NCBI GenBank assembly: GCA_002354135.1
Contig: DEKZ01000383.1
Span: 2,204 to 14,183, forward strand
Direction: 5' to 3'
DNA length: 11,980 nucleotides
Origin: Massilia sp. UBA2709
GTDB taxonomy: Bacteria > Pseudomonadota > Gammaproteobacteria > Burkholderiales > Burkholderiaceae_D
This document shows positions 1-6,200 of this stretch, one piece after another. Position 1 is the first letter of the stretch. Every line of letters starts with the position of its first letter. The notes beneath the pieces were generated by a model. It had not been told where the DNA came from and did not search any database. It saw only the letters and a list, made by a program, of their open reading frames with translations. Both the position numbers and the translations under genes were made by a program.

Positions 1-212
1 ATGCCGGTCAGGGTGAGCTTGCCGCCGGTGGCGCGGGCGGCGCGTTCGGCGATCATCTGCAGCGTGGTTTCGCGGCCCAGGTACCAGAGCGCGCCGCCGA
101 TCACGACGCCGGTTGCGACCAGCCCGATGGCGACCCGGCGCGGCCAGCGCCGCGGCTTGGGTGCGGGCGCCTTGGCCGGGGTCTGTGGGGTGGGGTTGTT
201 GTCGGCGTCCAT
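1..212 (-). CDS. tamB: TamB, inner-membrane-anchored translocation/assembly protein, N-terminal fragment
   Basis: Only the first 70 codons are present; the gene runs off the left edge. The reverse strand starts at ATG 212-210, sharing one base with the tamA stop (TGATG), so the two are probably translationally coupled. The visible protein has a proline- and alanine-rich cytoplasmic leader (about residues 1-20), a basic stretch (PRRWPRR), then one hydrophobic segment (about 27-45, containing AIGLVATGVVIGG). This is a signal-anchor layout, followed by the start of a periplasmic domain. TamB proteins are very long beta-rich periplasmic proteins anchored in the inner membrane that work with TamA in outer-membrane assembly and phospholipid transport. 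The call rests on the anchor topology and the position directly after tamA; the diagnostic C-terminal domain lies outside the window. Confidence 0.8.
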   Translation of the reverse strand, partial: MDADNNPTPQTPAKAPAPKPRRWPRRVAIGLVATGVVIGGALWYLGRETTLQMIAERAARATGGKLTLTG

Positions 213-2140
213 CAGAACGTAAATCCAAGTGAGAAGTGCAGGCGCGCCTTCTTGACCGCGTGGCCGTAGGCGACATCGACATTGATCGGGCCGACCGGAC
301 TGCGCCAGCGCGCGCCGATGCCGTAGCCCGATTTCGGGTGCAGGTCGCTGAACTTGTCGCCGGCATTGCCGGCGTCGTAGAACACGGCCACGCCCCAGGG
401 CGGACGGAACCAGTACTGGTATTCGGCGCCGGCGGTGAGCAGGTAGCGTCCGCCGACGATGGCGTCGCCTTCGCGCACGCCGAGCTGCTGGTAGCCGTAG
501 CCGCGCACCGACTGGTCGCCGCCGGCGCGGAACAGGAAGCTGCTCGGCACGCCTTCCTTGTCCTTCGAGAACACGCCGCCGAGCTCGCCGCGCAGGATCA
601 GGGTCCCGCTCTCGCCGACCGGGCGGTAATACACGCCGCGGGTATAGGCGCGAATGAATTTCTCGTCGGTGAAGAGCGGCAGCGGCGCCACGCCGACCTG
701 CCAGTTCAGGGCGTAGCCGCGGGTCGGCAGGATCAGGTTGTCGAGCTTGCGGCGGGTGACGCTGTAGGTGAGCGGCAGGCTCTTGCTGTAGGTATTCTCG
801 ATGCCGGCGACTTCGCGTTTCTCGGCCAGCACTTCGAGGGTGAGGCTGCGTTCGAGTTCGGGCGTGCCCCAGGCGCGGCGCGCGGAAACGCTGGCGGTGG
901 TGGTGATCTCGCCGCGCACGTCCTCGCGCTCGATGCCGCCGCCGACGCTGTCGTTGTAGCCGTCGGGCGTGGTCGGCCAATAGAAGTCGACGCGCGCGTT
1001 CTGGCGCTTCTGCTCATAGATGAGGTCGCTCTTCATGCGCTTGCCGAACACGTTCAGGTCGTCGTAGCTCAGCTGGGCGCGGCCGCCGGTATTGGTCGAG
1101 AAGCCGAGGCCGACCTCGACGTTCTTCTGCTTGTTCTCGGTGACGCGCACCAGCACCGGCAGCACGGTCGGGCCGGGCGTCGGCGGCTTCACGCCGGTCG
1201 CGGCCTGGCCGGGGACGGCGGATGCGCCGGGATCGGCAGCTTGCGCGCCAGCCGCCGGCGCCGCACTCGACCCATCGTCGTTGTCTTCCTTCATTTCCTG
1301 CAGCTCGGCGGCGAGCACGGCGCGCATGTCGGCGCTCACTTCCACGGTCGCGAAGTAGCCGGTCTCCTGCAGGCGCGACTGCAGTGCCTGCAGCGCCGCC
1401 TCGCTGTATTCGTCGCCCGGCTTGATCTTGTTCAGGTTGGTGATGACGGTCGGCGGATAGCGCTTCAGGCCGCGGATGCGCAGTTCGCCGAAGCGCATTT
1501 CCGGGCCGCTGTCGATCACCACGCGCAGCGAAGCGCGGCGGGTGTCGGGATCGACCGTGGCGCTGGTCTCGACCAGCTGCGCGCGCGGAAAGCGCGACTG
1601 CATCACTTCGCGCAGCAGGTCGCGCTTGGCGCCTTCCCAGTCGGCCTGGCGGAAACGCGCGCCCACCGGCAGCGACCAGCGGTTGCGCAGCGCCGCCGCG
1701 TCGTAGGGGGCGCCGCCTTCCTCGAAGGGCACGAAGCCCTGCAGCACCAGGTCGACGTCGGATACGACGGTGGGTTCGCCCGGTTCGACGATGATGCGCG
1801 CGACCGGCGTCGCCCCGCTGGTGTCGAGTCCGGCCGAGATCTTCGGCGAGTAGTAGCCTTCGGTGGCGATCAGGGTCTTGGCCTGTTCGGGCGCATCGCG
1901 CACCAGGCGCTGCAATTGTTCGAGGTCGACCCGCGAATTGCCGCGCCAGCGCAGCAGGTCGAGGTTTTCTTCGAGCAGATCGTCGAGTTGTCCCGGCGCG
2001 TCGATGCGCACGTTGTAGTCGATGCCTTGGGCGAACGCGGCCTGGGCGCCCAGTACGGCGTACACGGATAGCACGATTTGTGCCAAAATCCGCAATCGCC
2101 CTGGCGCCGCGATGGTCCGGTCGGATGTTGCGAGAGTCAT
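212..2140 (-). CDS. tamA: TamA, Omp85-family outer membrane assembly protein
   Basis: A 642-residue protein with an N-terminal signal peptide (hydrophobic about 18-37, likely cleavage after AAFA at residue 37), periplasmic POTRA repeats (about 40-335) and a C-terminal 16-stranded barrel of the bacterial surface antigen type (about 340-642). Visible hallmarks are the RGY loop-6 motif (SVRGYGY, 544-550), GxGxGARWRSPVGP near 607-618 and a C-terminal phenylalanine (LGFTF), the signal for insertion by BAM. Known TamA works with TamB in outer-membrane assembly. The protein is longer than the E. coli homologue, largely because of an Ala/Pro/Gly-rich, low-complexity stretch (about 284-327) inside the third POTRA, just before its last strand. 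The ATG at 2140 has GGAG four bases upstream. The gene diverges from queC and overlaps tamB by one base. Confidence 0.93.
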   Translation of the reverse strand: MTLATSDRTIAAPGRLRILAQIVLSVYAVLGAQAAFAQGIDYNVRIDAPGQLDDLLEENLDLLRWRGNSRVDLEQLQRLVRDAPEQAKTLIATEGYYSPKISAGLDTSGATPVARIIVEPGEPTVVSDVDLVLQGFVPFEEGGAPYDAAALRNRWSLPVGARFRQADWEGAKRDLLREVMQSRFPRAQLVETSATVDPDTRRASLRVVIDSGPEMRFGELRIRGLKRYPPTVITNLNKIKPGDEYSEAALQALQSRLQETGYFATVEVSADMRAVLAAELQEMKEDNDDGSSAAPAAGAQAADPGASAVPGQAATGVKPPTPGPTVLPVLVRVTENKQKNVEVGLGFSTNTGGRAQLSYDDLNVFGKRMKSDLIYEQKRQNARVDFYWPTTPDGYNDSVGGGIEREDVRGEITTTASVSARRAWGTPELERSLTLEVLAEKREVAGIENTYSKSLPLTYSVTRRKLDNLILPTRGYALNWQVGVAPLPLFTDEKFIRAYTRGVYYRPVGESGTLILRGELGGVFSKDKEGVPSSFLFRAGGDQSVRGYGYQQLGVREGDAIVGGRYLLTAGAEYQYWFRPPWGVAVFYDAGNAGDKFSDLHPKSGYGIGARWRSPVGPINVDVAYGHAVKKARLHFSLGFTF

Positions 2141-2182
2141 GTCTCTCCATTCAGTGTCAATGCTGAGGTCATCTTAACGGAA

Positions 2183-2209
2183 TTGCAAAAAAGCTGGCGA
2201 ACGTTTAAC
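2183..2209 (+). promoter_or_regulatory. Possible queC promoter
   Basis: The 86-base divergent region between tamA and queC contains TTGCAA (2183-2188) and TTTAAC (2204-2209), 15 bases apart, as a weak sigma70-like pair reading toward queC. Each hexamer matches consensus at four of six positions and the spacing is short. No convincing pair was seen reading toward tamA. No riboswitch-like structure is evident ahead of queC. Confidence 0.28.
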
Positions 2210-2226
2210 TCCCGAAAAGACCCTTT

Positions 2227-2946
2227 ATGCACGCATCCGATACCGCACTCGTCCTCTTCAGTGGCGGGCAAGATTCCACCACCTGCCTGGCCTGGGCCCT
2301 GCAGCGATATGCACGCGTCGAGACCATCGGTTTCGACTATGGCCAGCGCCACGCGATCGAACTCGCAGTCCGTCCGACGGTCCTGCAGAAGATGCGTGCG
2401 TTGTCGCCCGAGTGGAACGCGCGCCTGGGCGAGGATCACATGATCGACCTCTCGCTGATCTCGCGCATTTCGGACACGGCCCTCACCAGCAATGTCGCCA
2501 TCGAGATGCAGGCGAACGGCCTGCCGAACACCTTCGTGCCGGGCCGTAACCTGCTGTTCATGACGGTGGCGGCGACCGTGGCTTACCGGCGCGGCCTGAC
2601 CGTGCTGGTGGGCGGCATGTGCGAGACCGATTTCTCGGGTTATCCGGATTGCCGCGACGACACGATGAAGGCGCTGCAGGTGGCGCTCAACCTGGGCATG
2701 GCGACGCGCCTGAAGGTGGAAACGCCGCTGATGTGGATCGACAAGAAGCAGACCTGGGAACTGGCGGAGCAGGCCGGCGGCCAGGCCCTGGTCGACCTGG
2801 TCCGCTTCGAGACGCATACCTGCTACCTGGGCGAGCGCGGCGCGCGCCACGACTGGGGCTACGGTTGCGGCACCTGCCCGGCATGCGCGTTGCGCGCCCG
2901 CGGCTATGAACAGTTCGCCGCGGAGAAGGCCGCGCGCGGGGAATAA
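2227..2946 (+). CDS. queC: 7-cyano-7-deazaguanine (preQ0) synthase QueC
   Basis: A 239-residue cytoplasmic enzyme that converts 7-carboxy-7-deazaguanine, ammonia and ATP to preQ0 in the pathway to queuosine in tRNA. The N-terminal PP-loop ATP-binding motif SGGQDSTTC (12-20) marks the ATP pyrophosphatase fold. The conserved FVPGRNLLF (103-111) and GGMCETDFSGYPDCR (129-143) follow. A zinc site near the C-terminus is formed by Cys199, Cys214, Cys217 and Cys220 (CGTCPAC). Length is normal for the family. The ATG at 2227 puts the PP-loop at the usual distance from the N-terminus, although only a weak purine stretch (GAAAAGA) precedes it. The gene stands alone; no other queuosine gene is in view. 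Confidence 0.97.
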   Translation: MHASDTALVLFSGGQDSTTCLAWALQRYARVETIGFDYGQRHAIELAVRPTVLQKMRALSPEWNARLGEDHMIDLSLISRISDTALTSNVAIEMQANGLPNTFVPGRNLLFMTVAATVAYRRGLTVLVGGMCETDFSGYPDCRDDTMKALQVALNLGMATRLKVETPLMWIDKKQTWELAEQAGGQALVDLVRFETHTCYLGERGARHDWGYGCGTCPACALRARGYEQFAAEKAARGE

Positions 2947-2998
2947 AAAGGCGCTGGATGACCGGTAATGCCGTTCAGTTAAGCTTGGAGCGGCCTTT
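2944..2998. repeat. Interrupted partial copy of the downstream terminator
   Basis: Starting in the queC stop codon, 18 bases (2944-2961) match 3049-3066 with one difference (T at 2955 against C at 3060). After a 28-base interruption (2962-2989), GCGGCCTTT at 2990-2998 resembles the other arm, GCGGCGCCTTT, of the intact copy. AAAGGCGC (2947-2954) and GCGGCCTTT could still pair with one bulge across a long loop, giving queC at best a weak terminator. Confidence 0.5.
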
Positions 2999-3000
2999 GA

Positions 3001-3031
3001 CGTAGGGTGGGCACTCCCTGCACACCCTACG
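3001..3031. repeat. Intergenic palindrome with a 9-bp perfect stem
   Basis: CGTAGGGTG (3001-3009) and CACCCTACG (3023-3031) form a perfect 9-bp stem around a 13-base loop. There is no T run, so this is not an ordinary intrinsic terminator. The left arm shares AGGGTGG with a second intergenic inverted-repeat region at 8177-8183, suggesting a dispersed repeat family. Confidence 0.55.
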
Positions 3032-3049
3032 ATGCTGCGTACGGAGAGT

Positions 3050-3077
3050 AAAAAGGCGCCGGATGAGCGGCGCCTTT
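3050..3077 (-). terminator. Rho-independent terminator, probably bidirectional
   Basis: AAAGGCGCC (3052-3060) and GGCGCCTTT (3069-3077) form a perfect 9-bp stem with an 8-base loop. Read on the minus strand it lies 16 bases past the membrane-protein gene and runs into five T residues, a textbook intrinsic terminator. On the plus strand it could also stop queC transcripts, though only TTT follows the stem there. Confidence 0.85.
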
Positions 3078-3093
3078 CGTTCGAAAGCAAGGA

Positions 3094-3471
3094 TTACACC
3101 GCCGCCTCGCGCTGCAGGCGGCTCCTGCGCGAGCGGTGCACCAGGTACCAGATCACGGCCAGCGGCAGCAGCAGGGGCAGGAAGAAGGGCACGATCGCGG
3201 CCGTCACGGCGAATGCCGCCACCGCCAGCGCGCCGACCAGCACCACCCCGACGCCGGCGAACACCACCGCCAGCACCGCCCCCACGACGACCGTCACCAG
3301 CACACCGATGATCGTGCCCCCGGCCCCGAACAGCAGCGCCAGCGCCGCGCCCAGCGGGCCGCCGACCTCGTCGCCGTCGATATGGAAGCTGGCGTCGCCG
3401 AAGGTGAACAGCAGATCCCACAGCAGCAACGCGCACAGGATCAGGACGATGTAGGGGACGATCTTTTTCAT
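3094..3471 (-). CDS. Small polytopic membrane protein of unknown function
   Basis: A 125-residue, strongly hydrophobic protein; no family was recognised. A first membrane helix covers about residues 4-24 (IVLILCALLLW). A short acidic loop follows (DASFHIDGDEVGG, 26-38). Then a long Ala/Val/Gly/Leu-rich stretch (about 39-111) could hold three more helices. The C-terminus is basic (HRSRRSRLQR, 112-121), which by the positive-inside rule puts it in the cytoplasm. The ATG at 3471 has GAGG eight bases upstream and is followed by a typical MKK start. The gene is monocistronic, ends at a strong terminator and diverges from the proline-rich gene. GTIIG and GAVLAVV repeats in the middle suggest close helix packing. 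It could be an envelope or stress protein, but nothing in the sequence shows a specific function. Confidence 0.75.
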   Translation of the reverse strand: MKKIVPYIVLILCALLLWDLLFTFGDASFHIDGDEVGGPLGAALALLFGAGGTIIGVLVTVVVGAVLAVVFAGVGVVLVGALAVAAFAVTAAIVPFFLPLLLPLAVIWYLVHRSRRSRLQREAAV

Positions 3472-3767
3472 GATGTTTTCCTCGTGAAGTCAGGTGGTAT
3501 GGCCCTACTGTAGGCTCGCGCGGACCACCGGGCCAGCCGCCTGCGACGATCTGCATTTTCGGCGGGCCGGAGCGCATCTGGCGGCGATAAACGCTGTCCC
3601 GATACCATGGCAAGACCTGTCCGTGGAGAAAGGGCGGCGCGCGAGCGCGGCCTTTTCGGAGAGGGCGACGGCCGGCGCGCGGGCGCATTTCTCGATGTTC
3701 TTCTGACCTTGCATTGCGCGGCTCGCCACCTATACTGACAGCCTGCTTTTGTTGTAGGAGGGCTCCC
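3472..3767. other. Divergent intergenic region
   Basis: This stretch of 296 bases separates the leftward membrane-protein gene from the rightward proline-rich gene. It holds the GAGG ribosome binding site of the former, near 3480-3483, and a probable promoter and AGGAGG site for the latter at its right end. In between (about 3490-3700) is GC-rich sequence with short open frames on both strands, none with a good ribosome binding site or recognisable protein. An imperfect GC-rich hairpin at about 3629-3654 ending in TTTT was the only other structure seen. Confidence 0.5.
3709..3736 (+). promoter_or_regulatory. Probable promoter of the proline-rich microprotein gene
   Basis: TATACT (3731-3736) matches the sigma70 -10 consensus at five of six positions. 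TTGCAT (3709-3714) lies 16 bases upstream as a weak -35. Transcription from here would start near 3743 and give a leader of about 25 bases containing AGGAGG. Confidence 0.5.
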
Positions 3768-3989
3768 ATGCATCCTGTCAAACGGACGACGATCTTGCAG
3801 CACGACACCGACCATCCGGCCTGGGCGGGTGGTGGACCGAAGGGACCGCCATCGGCACCGCCTACCATACCGCCGATCATCATCAACCCTTTCAATCGCG
3901 AAGCGCCGCGGCAGCCGAACATCGATCCGCTGCGCACCCCCTTGCCGCCGCCGGTGCGTCCGCCGCGCCAACCCGGCATGCGCATATGA
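3768..3989 (+). CDS. Proline-rich microprotein, 73 residues, unknown function
   Basis: The ATG at 3768 is chosen over an in-frame ATG at 3714 because a perfect AGGAGG (3756-3761) sits six bases before it. The predicted 73-residue protein contains 20 prolines, clustered as PPSAPP (27-32), IPP (34-36), LPPP (59-62) and RPP (64-66). It has no signal peptide and no membrane helix; a short III run (37-39) is the only hydrophobic patch. It is rich in Arg and Asn near the C-terminus and is probably disordered. Proline stretches of this kind often stall ribosomes and need EF-P. The frame stays open in GC-rich DNA, so coding rests mainly on the consensus initiation site plus promoter. No homologue is recognised. 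Confidence 0.65.
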   Translation: MHPVKRTTILQHDTDHPAWAGGGPKGPPSAPPTIPPIIINPFNREAPRQPNIDPLRTPLPPPVRPPRQPGMRI

Positions 3990-4100
3990 GCCGGATATGA
4001 TTCGCCCCGGCTCGCCAATTGCCGCCCCCTGTACTTGCTTGCGTGATTTCCTCTATGATCTTGCTTTGGGCGCGAGCCCGGCAGATGGAAGCAGCAAGCA

Positions 4101-4601
4101 ATGAATGACGATGTGAACGATCTGGAACCGGCCGACGACGATGCGCCGGTCCAGGAACCGCGCCTGTGGAAGGGCAACGGCTGGACCGCGCGCGTGATCA
4201 AGAACGAGGACGACGAGGGCTGGGCGGTCGCCATGTACAAGGATGGCGAGCCGGAACCGGCGCTGGTCGGGCCCTGGACCATGGGCCGCGACAAGAAGAA
4301 CCCGAAGCCGCTCGATACCAACGCCTTCAATACCTTGGTCAAGACGGCTTCGGAGGTCATCCGCCGTCACGAGCAGCACCTGCACGCGATGCTGCACAAG
4401 AGCACCGTGGTCTCGACCGAGCAGGGCGAGCTGAAGGTCACGCTCGACATTGTGCCCGACGACGACGATCCTTATGCGATCCTGGCCGCCATCGACGAGA
4501 TGGGCGAGCAGGTCGCCCAGGCGCGCGTGGCCGCGACCTTCAAGCTGACCCCGGCCTCGGCCACCGCCTGGATCGAGAACGACTTCCGCGCGCCGCGCTG
4601 A
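4101..4601 (+). CDS. Acidic conserved-looking hypothetical protein, 166 residues
   Basis: A soluble protein of unknown function with no signal peptide or membrane helix. An acidic N-terminal tail (DDVNDLEPADDD, 3-14) leads into a compact domain starting with WKGNGWTARVIKNEDDEGW (23-41). This looks like strands of a small beta domain handling a residue-rich substrate or partner, but no family is recognised. A helical segment follows (NAFNTLVKTASEVIRRHEQHL, about 74-94), then a strand-rich acidic part (VTLDIVPDDDD, 113-123) and a last helix (AILAAIDEMGEQVAQARVA, about 126-144). The ATG at 4101 is preceded by GGAAG about nine bases upstream and a -10-like TATGAT at 4054-4059. The gene ends nine bases from the convergent peptidase gene. 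Codon use matches the neighbours, and the ordered domain pattern argues for a real gene. Confidence 0.85.
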   Translation: MNDDVNDLEPADDDAPVQEPRLWKGNGWTARVIKNEDDEGWAVAMYKDGEPEPALVGPWTMGRDKKNPKPLDTNAFNTLVKTASEVIRRHEQHLHAMLHKSTVVSTEQGELKVTLDIVPDDDDPYAILAAIDEMGEQVAQARVAATFKLTPASATAWIENDFRAPR

Positions 4602-4610
4602 TTCGCTTCT

Positions 4611-5954
4611 TTATTGCTGCGTCTGGTCGATGCGCCGCAACAGCGCATCGACCAGGGCGCGCCGGTCGTAGGGATCGTCGGCCAGCACGATGTCGGGCGT
4701 CACCAGCTCCGGCGTGCGTGCGCCCGACGGGCGGTCCAGCACGAAACGCGGCACGACCATGTCGAGTTTCGTGTTCGGCAGCGGCCGCACCTGGATACCG
4801 CCGCTCTGGCGTGCACGGGCGTAGCCGCGTGCGCCGACCAGTTGGCCGAACCCGAAATCCTGCATCGTGTTGCTGAACAGCACTGCCGATGAATAGGTCA
4901 TCCCGCCCACCAGCACGTAGACGCGGCCCTTGAACAGCAGGGGATTATCCGGCTGCGGCTGCTCCCAGCTCGCGAGCGTCCCGTTCACCACATCGCCCAC
5001 CTTTTCCGTCGCGCTGCCCCGGCCCGGGATCACCTTCTTGATATAGGTCGAGGCATGGCGGTAGGGACGGGTGGCGATGTAGGGCAGCACACCTTTCTTC
5101 CACATGTCGTCGTCGCCGCCGCCATTCTCGCGCACGTCGATCAGCAAATCCGTGACGCCGGCTGCGCGCATGCGGGCAAAGGCATCCGCCGTGAAGGCAT
5201 AAAACGTGTCCTTGTCCGGCCAGGCGAACTGGTTGATGGACAGCAGGGCGGCATGCTTGCCGAGCAGCTCGAAGCGGTAGACCCGGTCGAAGTCCGCCGC
5301 CTCCGTGCCGACGAGCCATTCGGGACGCGCGGTGCTGGCCGCAACATGGACCGGCTTGCCCAGCCGCACCAGCGTGTAGGTCGCGGGCGCACCATAGGTT
5401 TTCCAGTAATAGAACCAGAAGCGGCGCGACAGCACTTCGGCCCGGAACGCGGCCGTGTCGCCGTGCACCAATTGCAGGAGTTCCTGCACGACCCGGGTTG
5501 CCGGCACGCCGTTGAGCTGCTCGATGCGGGCGCCGGCCAGCTTGCTCGCATTCCCGCCCAGCTCGGCACGAATGAACAATTGCCCTTCAGGCGAGACGCG
5601 CACCTCGTAAGGGAAAAAACCGCCGCCCGCCGCCAAATGCGCCCCGACTTGCTGGTCCCGGTCCGGCTGCAGCAGGGCCAGGTGTGCGTCGGCGAACTGG
5701 GAATTGAGCTTCGCCAGCACGCGCCAGGCTGCATCGCGCTCCATCGGTGTCGACAGCTGCTGCTGCGCCGCGTTCAAGGCCGCCTCCAGTTGCGCCGGCG
5801 CGATCGATACGCCCGGGTCGGGGTGGATCTCGGCGATCGCCTGGCGCATGTATTGCACATCCTGCTGGAGTTGCTCGACCGTCAGCACCGGCTCGGCCGC
5901 ATGGGCGGCGCCGGCCAGCATGCCGATGATCAGGAGGCGGATAGCCTGTCGCAT
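4611..5954 (-). CDS. Exported S41-family peptidase
   Basis: A 447-residue protein with a short signal peptide (cleavage near AHAA, residue 20), so it acts in the periplasm or outside the cell. The mature N-terminus has the helical layout of tail-type S41 enzymes, with HPDP at 44-47 and FADAHLAL at 87-94 in place of the usual GDGHT. The peptidase core shows the family hallmark LLIDVRENGGGDDD (270-283) and the nucleophile region GMTYSSAVLF (351-360), with Ser355 or Ser356 as the likely catalytic serine. PDIVL (420-424) is typical of the C-terminal end. The CtpA/Prc lysine that normally follows in a FGKG motif is not present; the matching stretch reads YARAR (378-382), so a tricorn-like rather than Ser-Lys mechanism is likely. 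No PDZ domain is obvious. GAGG lies seven bases before the ATG. Substrate unknown. Confidence 0.88.
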   Translation of the reverse strand: MRQAIRLLIIGMLAGAAHAAEPVLTVEQLQQDVQYMRQAIAEIHPDPGVSIAPAQLEAALNAAQQQLSTPMERDAAWRVLAKLNSQFADAHLALLQPDRDQQVGAHLAAGGGFFPYEVRVSPEGQLFIRAELGGNASKLAGARIEQLNGVPATRVVQELLQLVHGDTAAFRAEVLSRRFWFYYWKTYGAPATYTLVRLGKPVHVAASTARPEWLVGTEAADFDRVYRFELLGKHAALLSINQFAWPDKDTFYAFTADAFARMRAAGVTDLLIDVRENGGGDDDMWKKGVLPYIATRPYRHASTYIKKVIPGRGSATEKVGDVVNGTLASWEQPQPDNPLLFKGRVYVLVGGMTYSSAVLFSNTMQDFGFGQLVGARGYARARQSGGIQVRPLPNTKLDMVVPRFVLDRPSGARTPELVTPDIVLADDPYDRRALVDALLRRIDQTQQ

Positions 5955-6200
5955 TCACATTCCTCGTGTTGTGAAAACGGCCATTGTATAGTTGAGTAGA
6001 TGGCTGTGCTTACTGCCAAGATACTTTTCTGTTCAGGTTGAACTACATGTCGGGCAGCGGGGGCTTGCGATTCTTGTGCGCCATAACGAGGTGACCGTTG
6101 TCTTCCCGCCGCGCCCTGGTCAGGGTGCGGTGAAAGAGCTATTGATACAGCGCAACTACTGCTAATATTTCCCAAGCGCATTAACTCACTGGGAAAAGCC
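5955..6200. other. Divergent intergenic region between peptidase and histidine kinase
   Basis: This 246-base region carries the start signals of both divergent genes. Toward the peptidase only TATACAAT (minus strand, about 5984-5991) resembles a -10 box. Toward the kinase there is an extended -10 promoter candidate. A short dyad, CCCTG-GT-CAGGG (6114-6125), lies upstream of it and could be a protein-binding site, though a repeat this short may be chance. No gene of supportable length was seen. Confidence 0.4.
6142..6168 (+). promoter_or_regulatory. Probable extended -10 promoter of the histidine kinase gene
   Basis: TTGATA (6142-6147, five of six matches) is followed after 15 bases by TAATAT (6163-6168), preceded by TG one base upstream (TGC-TAATAT), the extended -10 form that tolerates short spacing. 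Transcription would start near 6175, giving a leader of about 25 bases containing GGGA (6191-6194) six bases before the ATG. Confidence 0.5.

Noticed and set aside
1..222. 73-codon open frame on the plus strand at the left edge
   Set aside because: It is antisense to the tamB start, which has a signal anchor and a one-base overlap with tamA.
236..2071. 611-codon open frame on the plus strand opposite tamA
   Set aside because: Its translation is a repetitive Ala/Arg/His/Val-rich shadow typical of the antisense of GC-rich genes; tamA has clear domains on the other strand.
2141..2160. Perfect TTGACA on the minus strand just before tamA
   Set aside because: It lies only 14 bases before the tamA start codon with no -10 at the right distance, so it cannot serve tamA.
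2141..2226. Possible preQ1 riboswitch ahead of queC
   Set aside because: No hairpin with an A-rich tail or pseudoknot pairing was seen in the short leader.
2137..3090. 317-codon open frame opposite queC
   Set aside because: Antisense shadow; QueC motifs are intact on the plus strand.
2975..4360. 461-codon open frame on the minus strand across several genes and the terminator
   Set aside because: It crosses a strong terminator and three better-supported genes, has biased composition and no recognisable domain.
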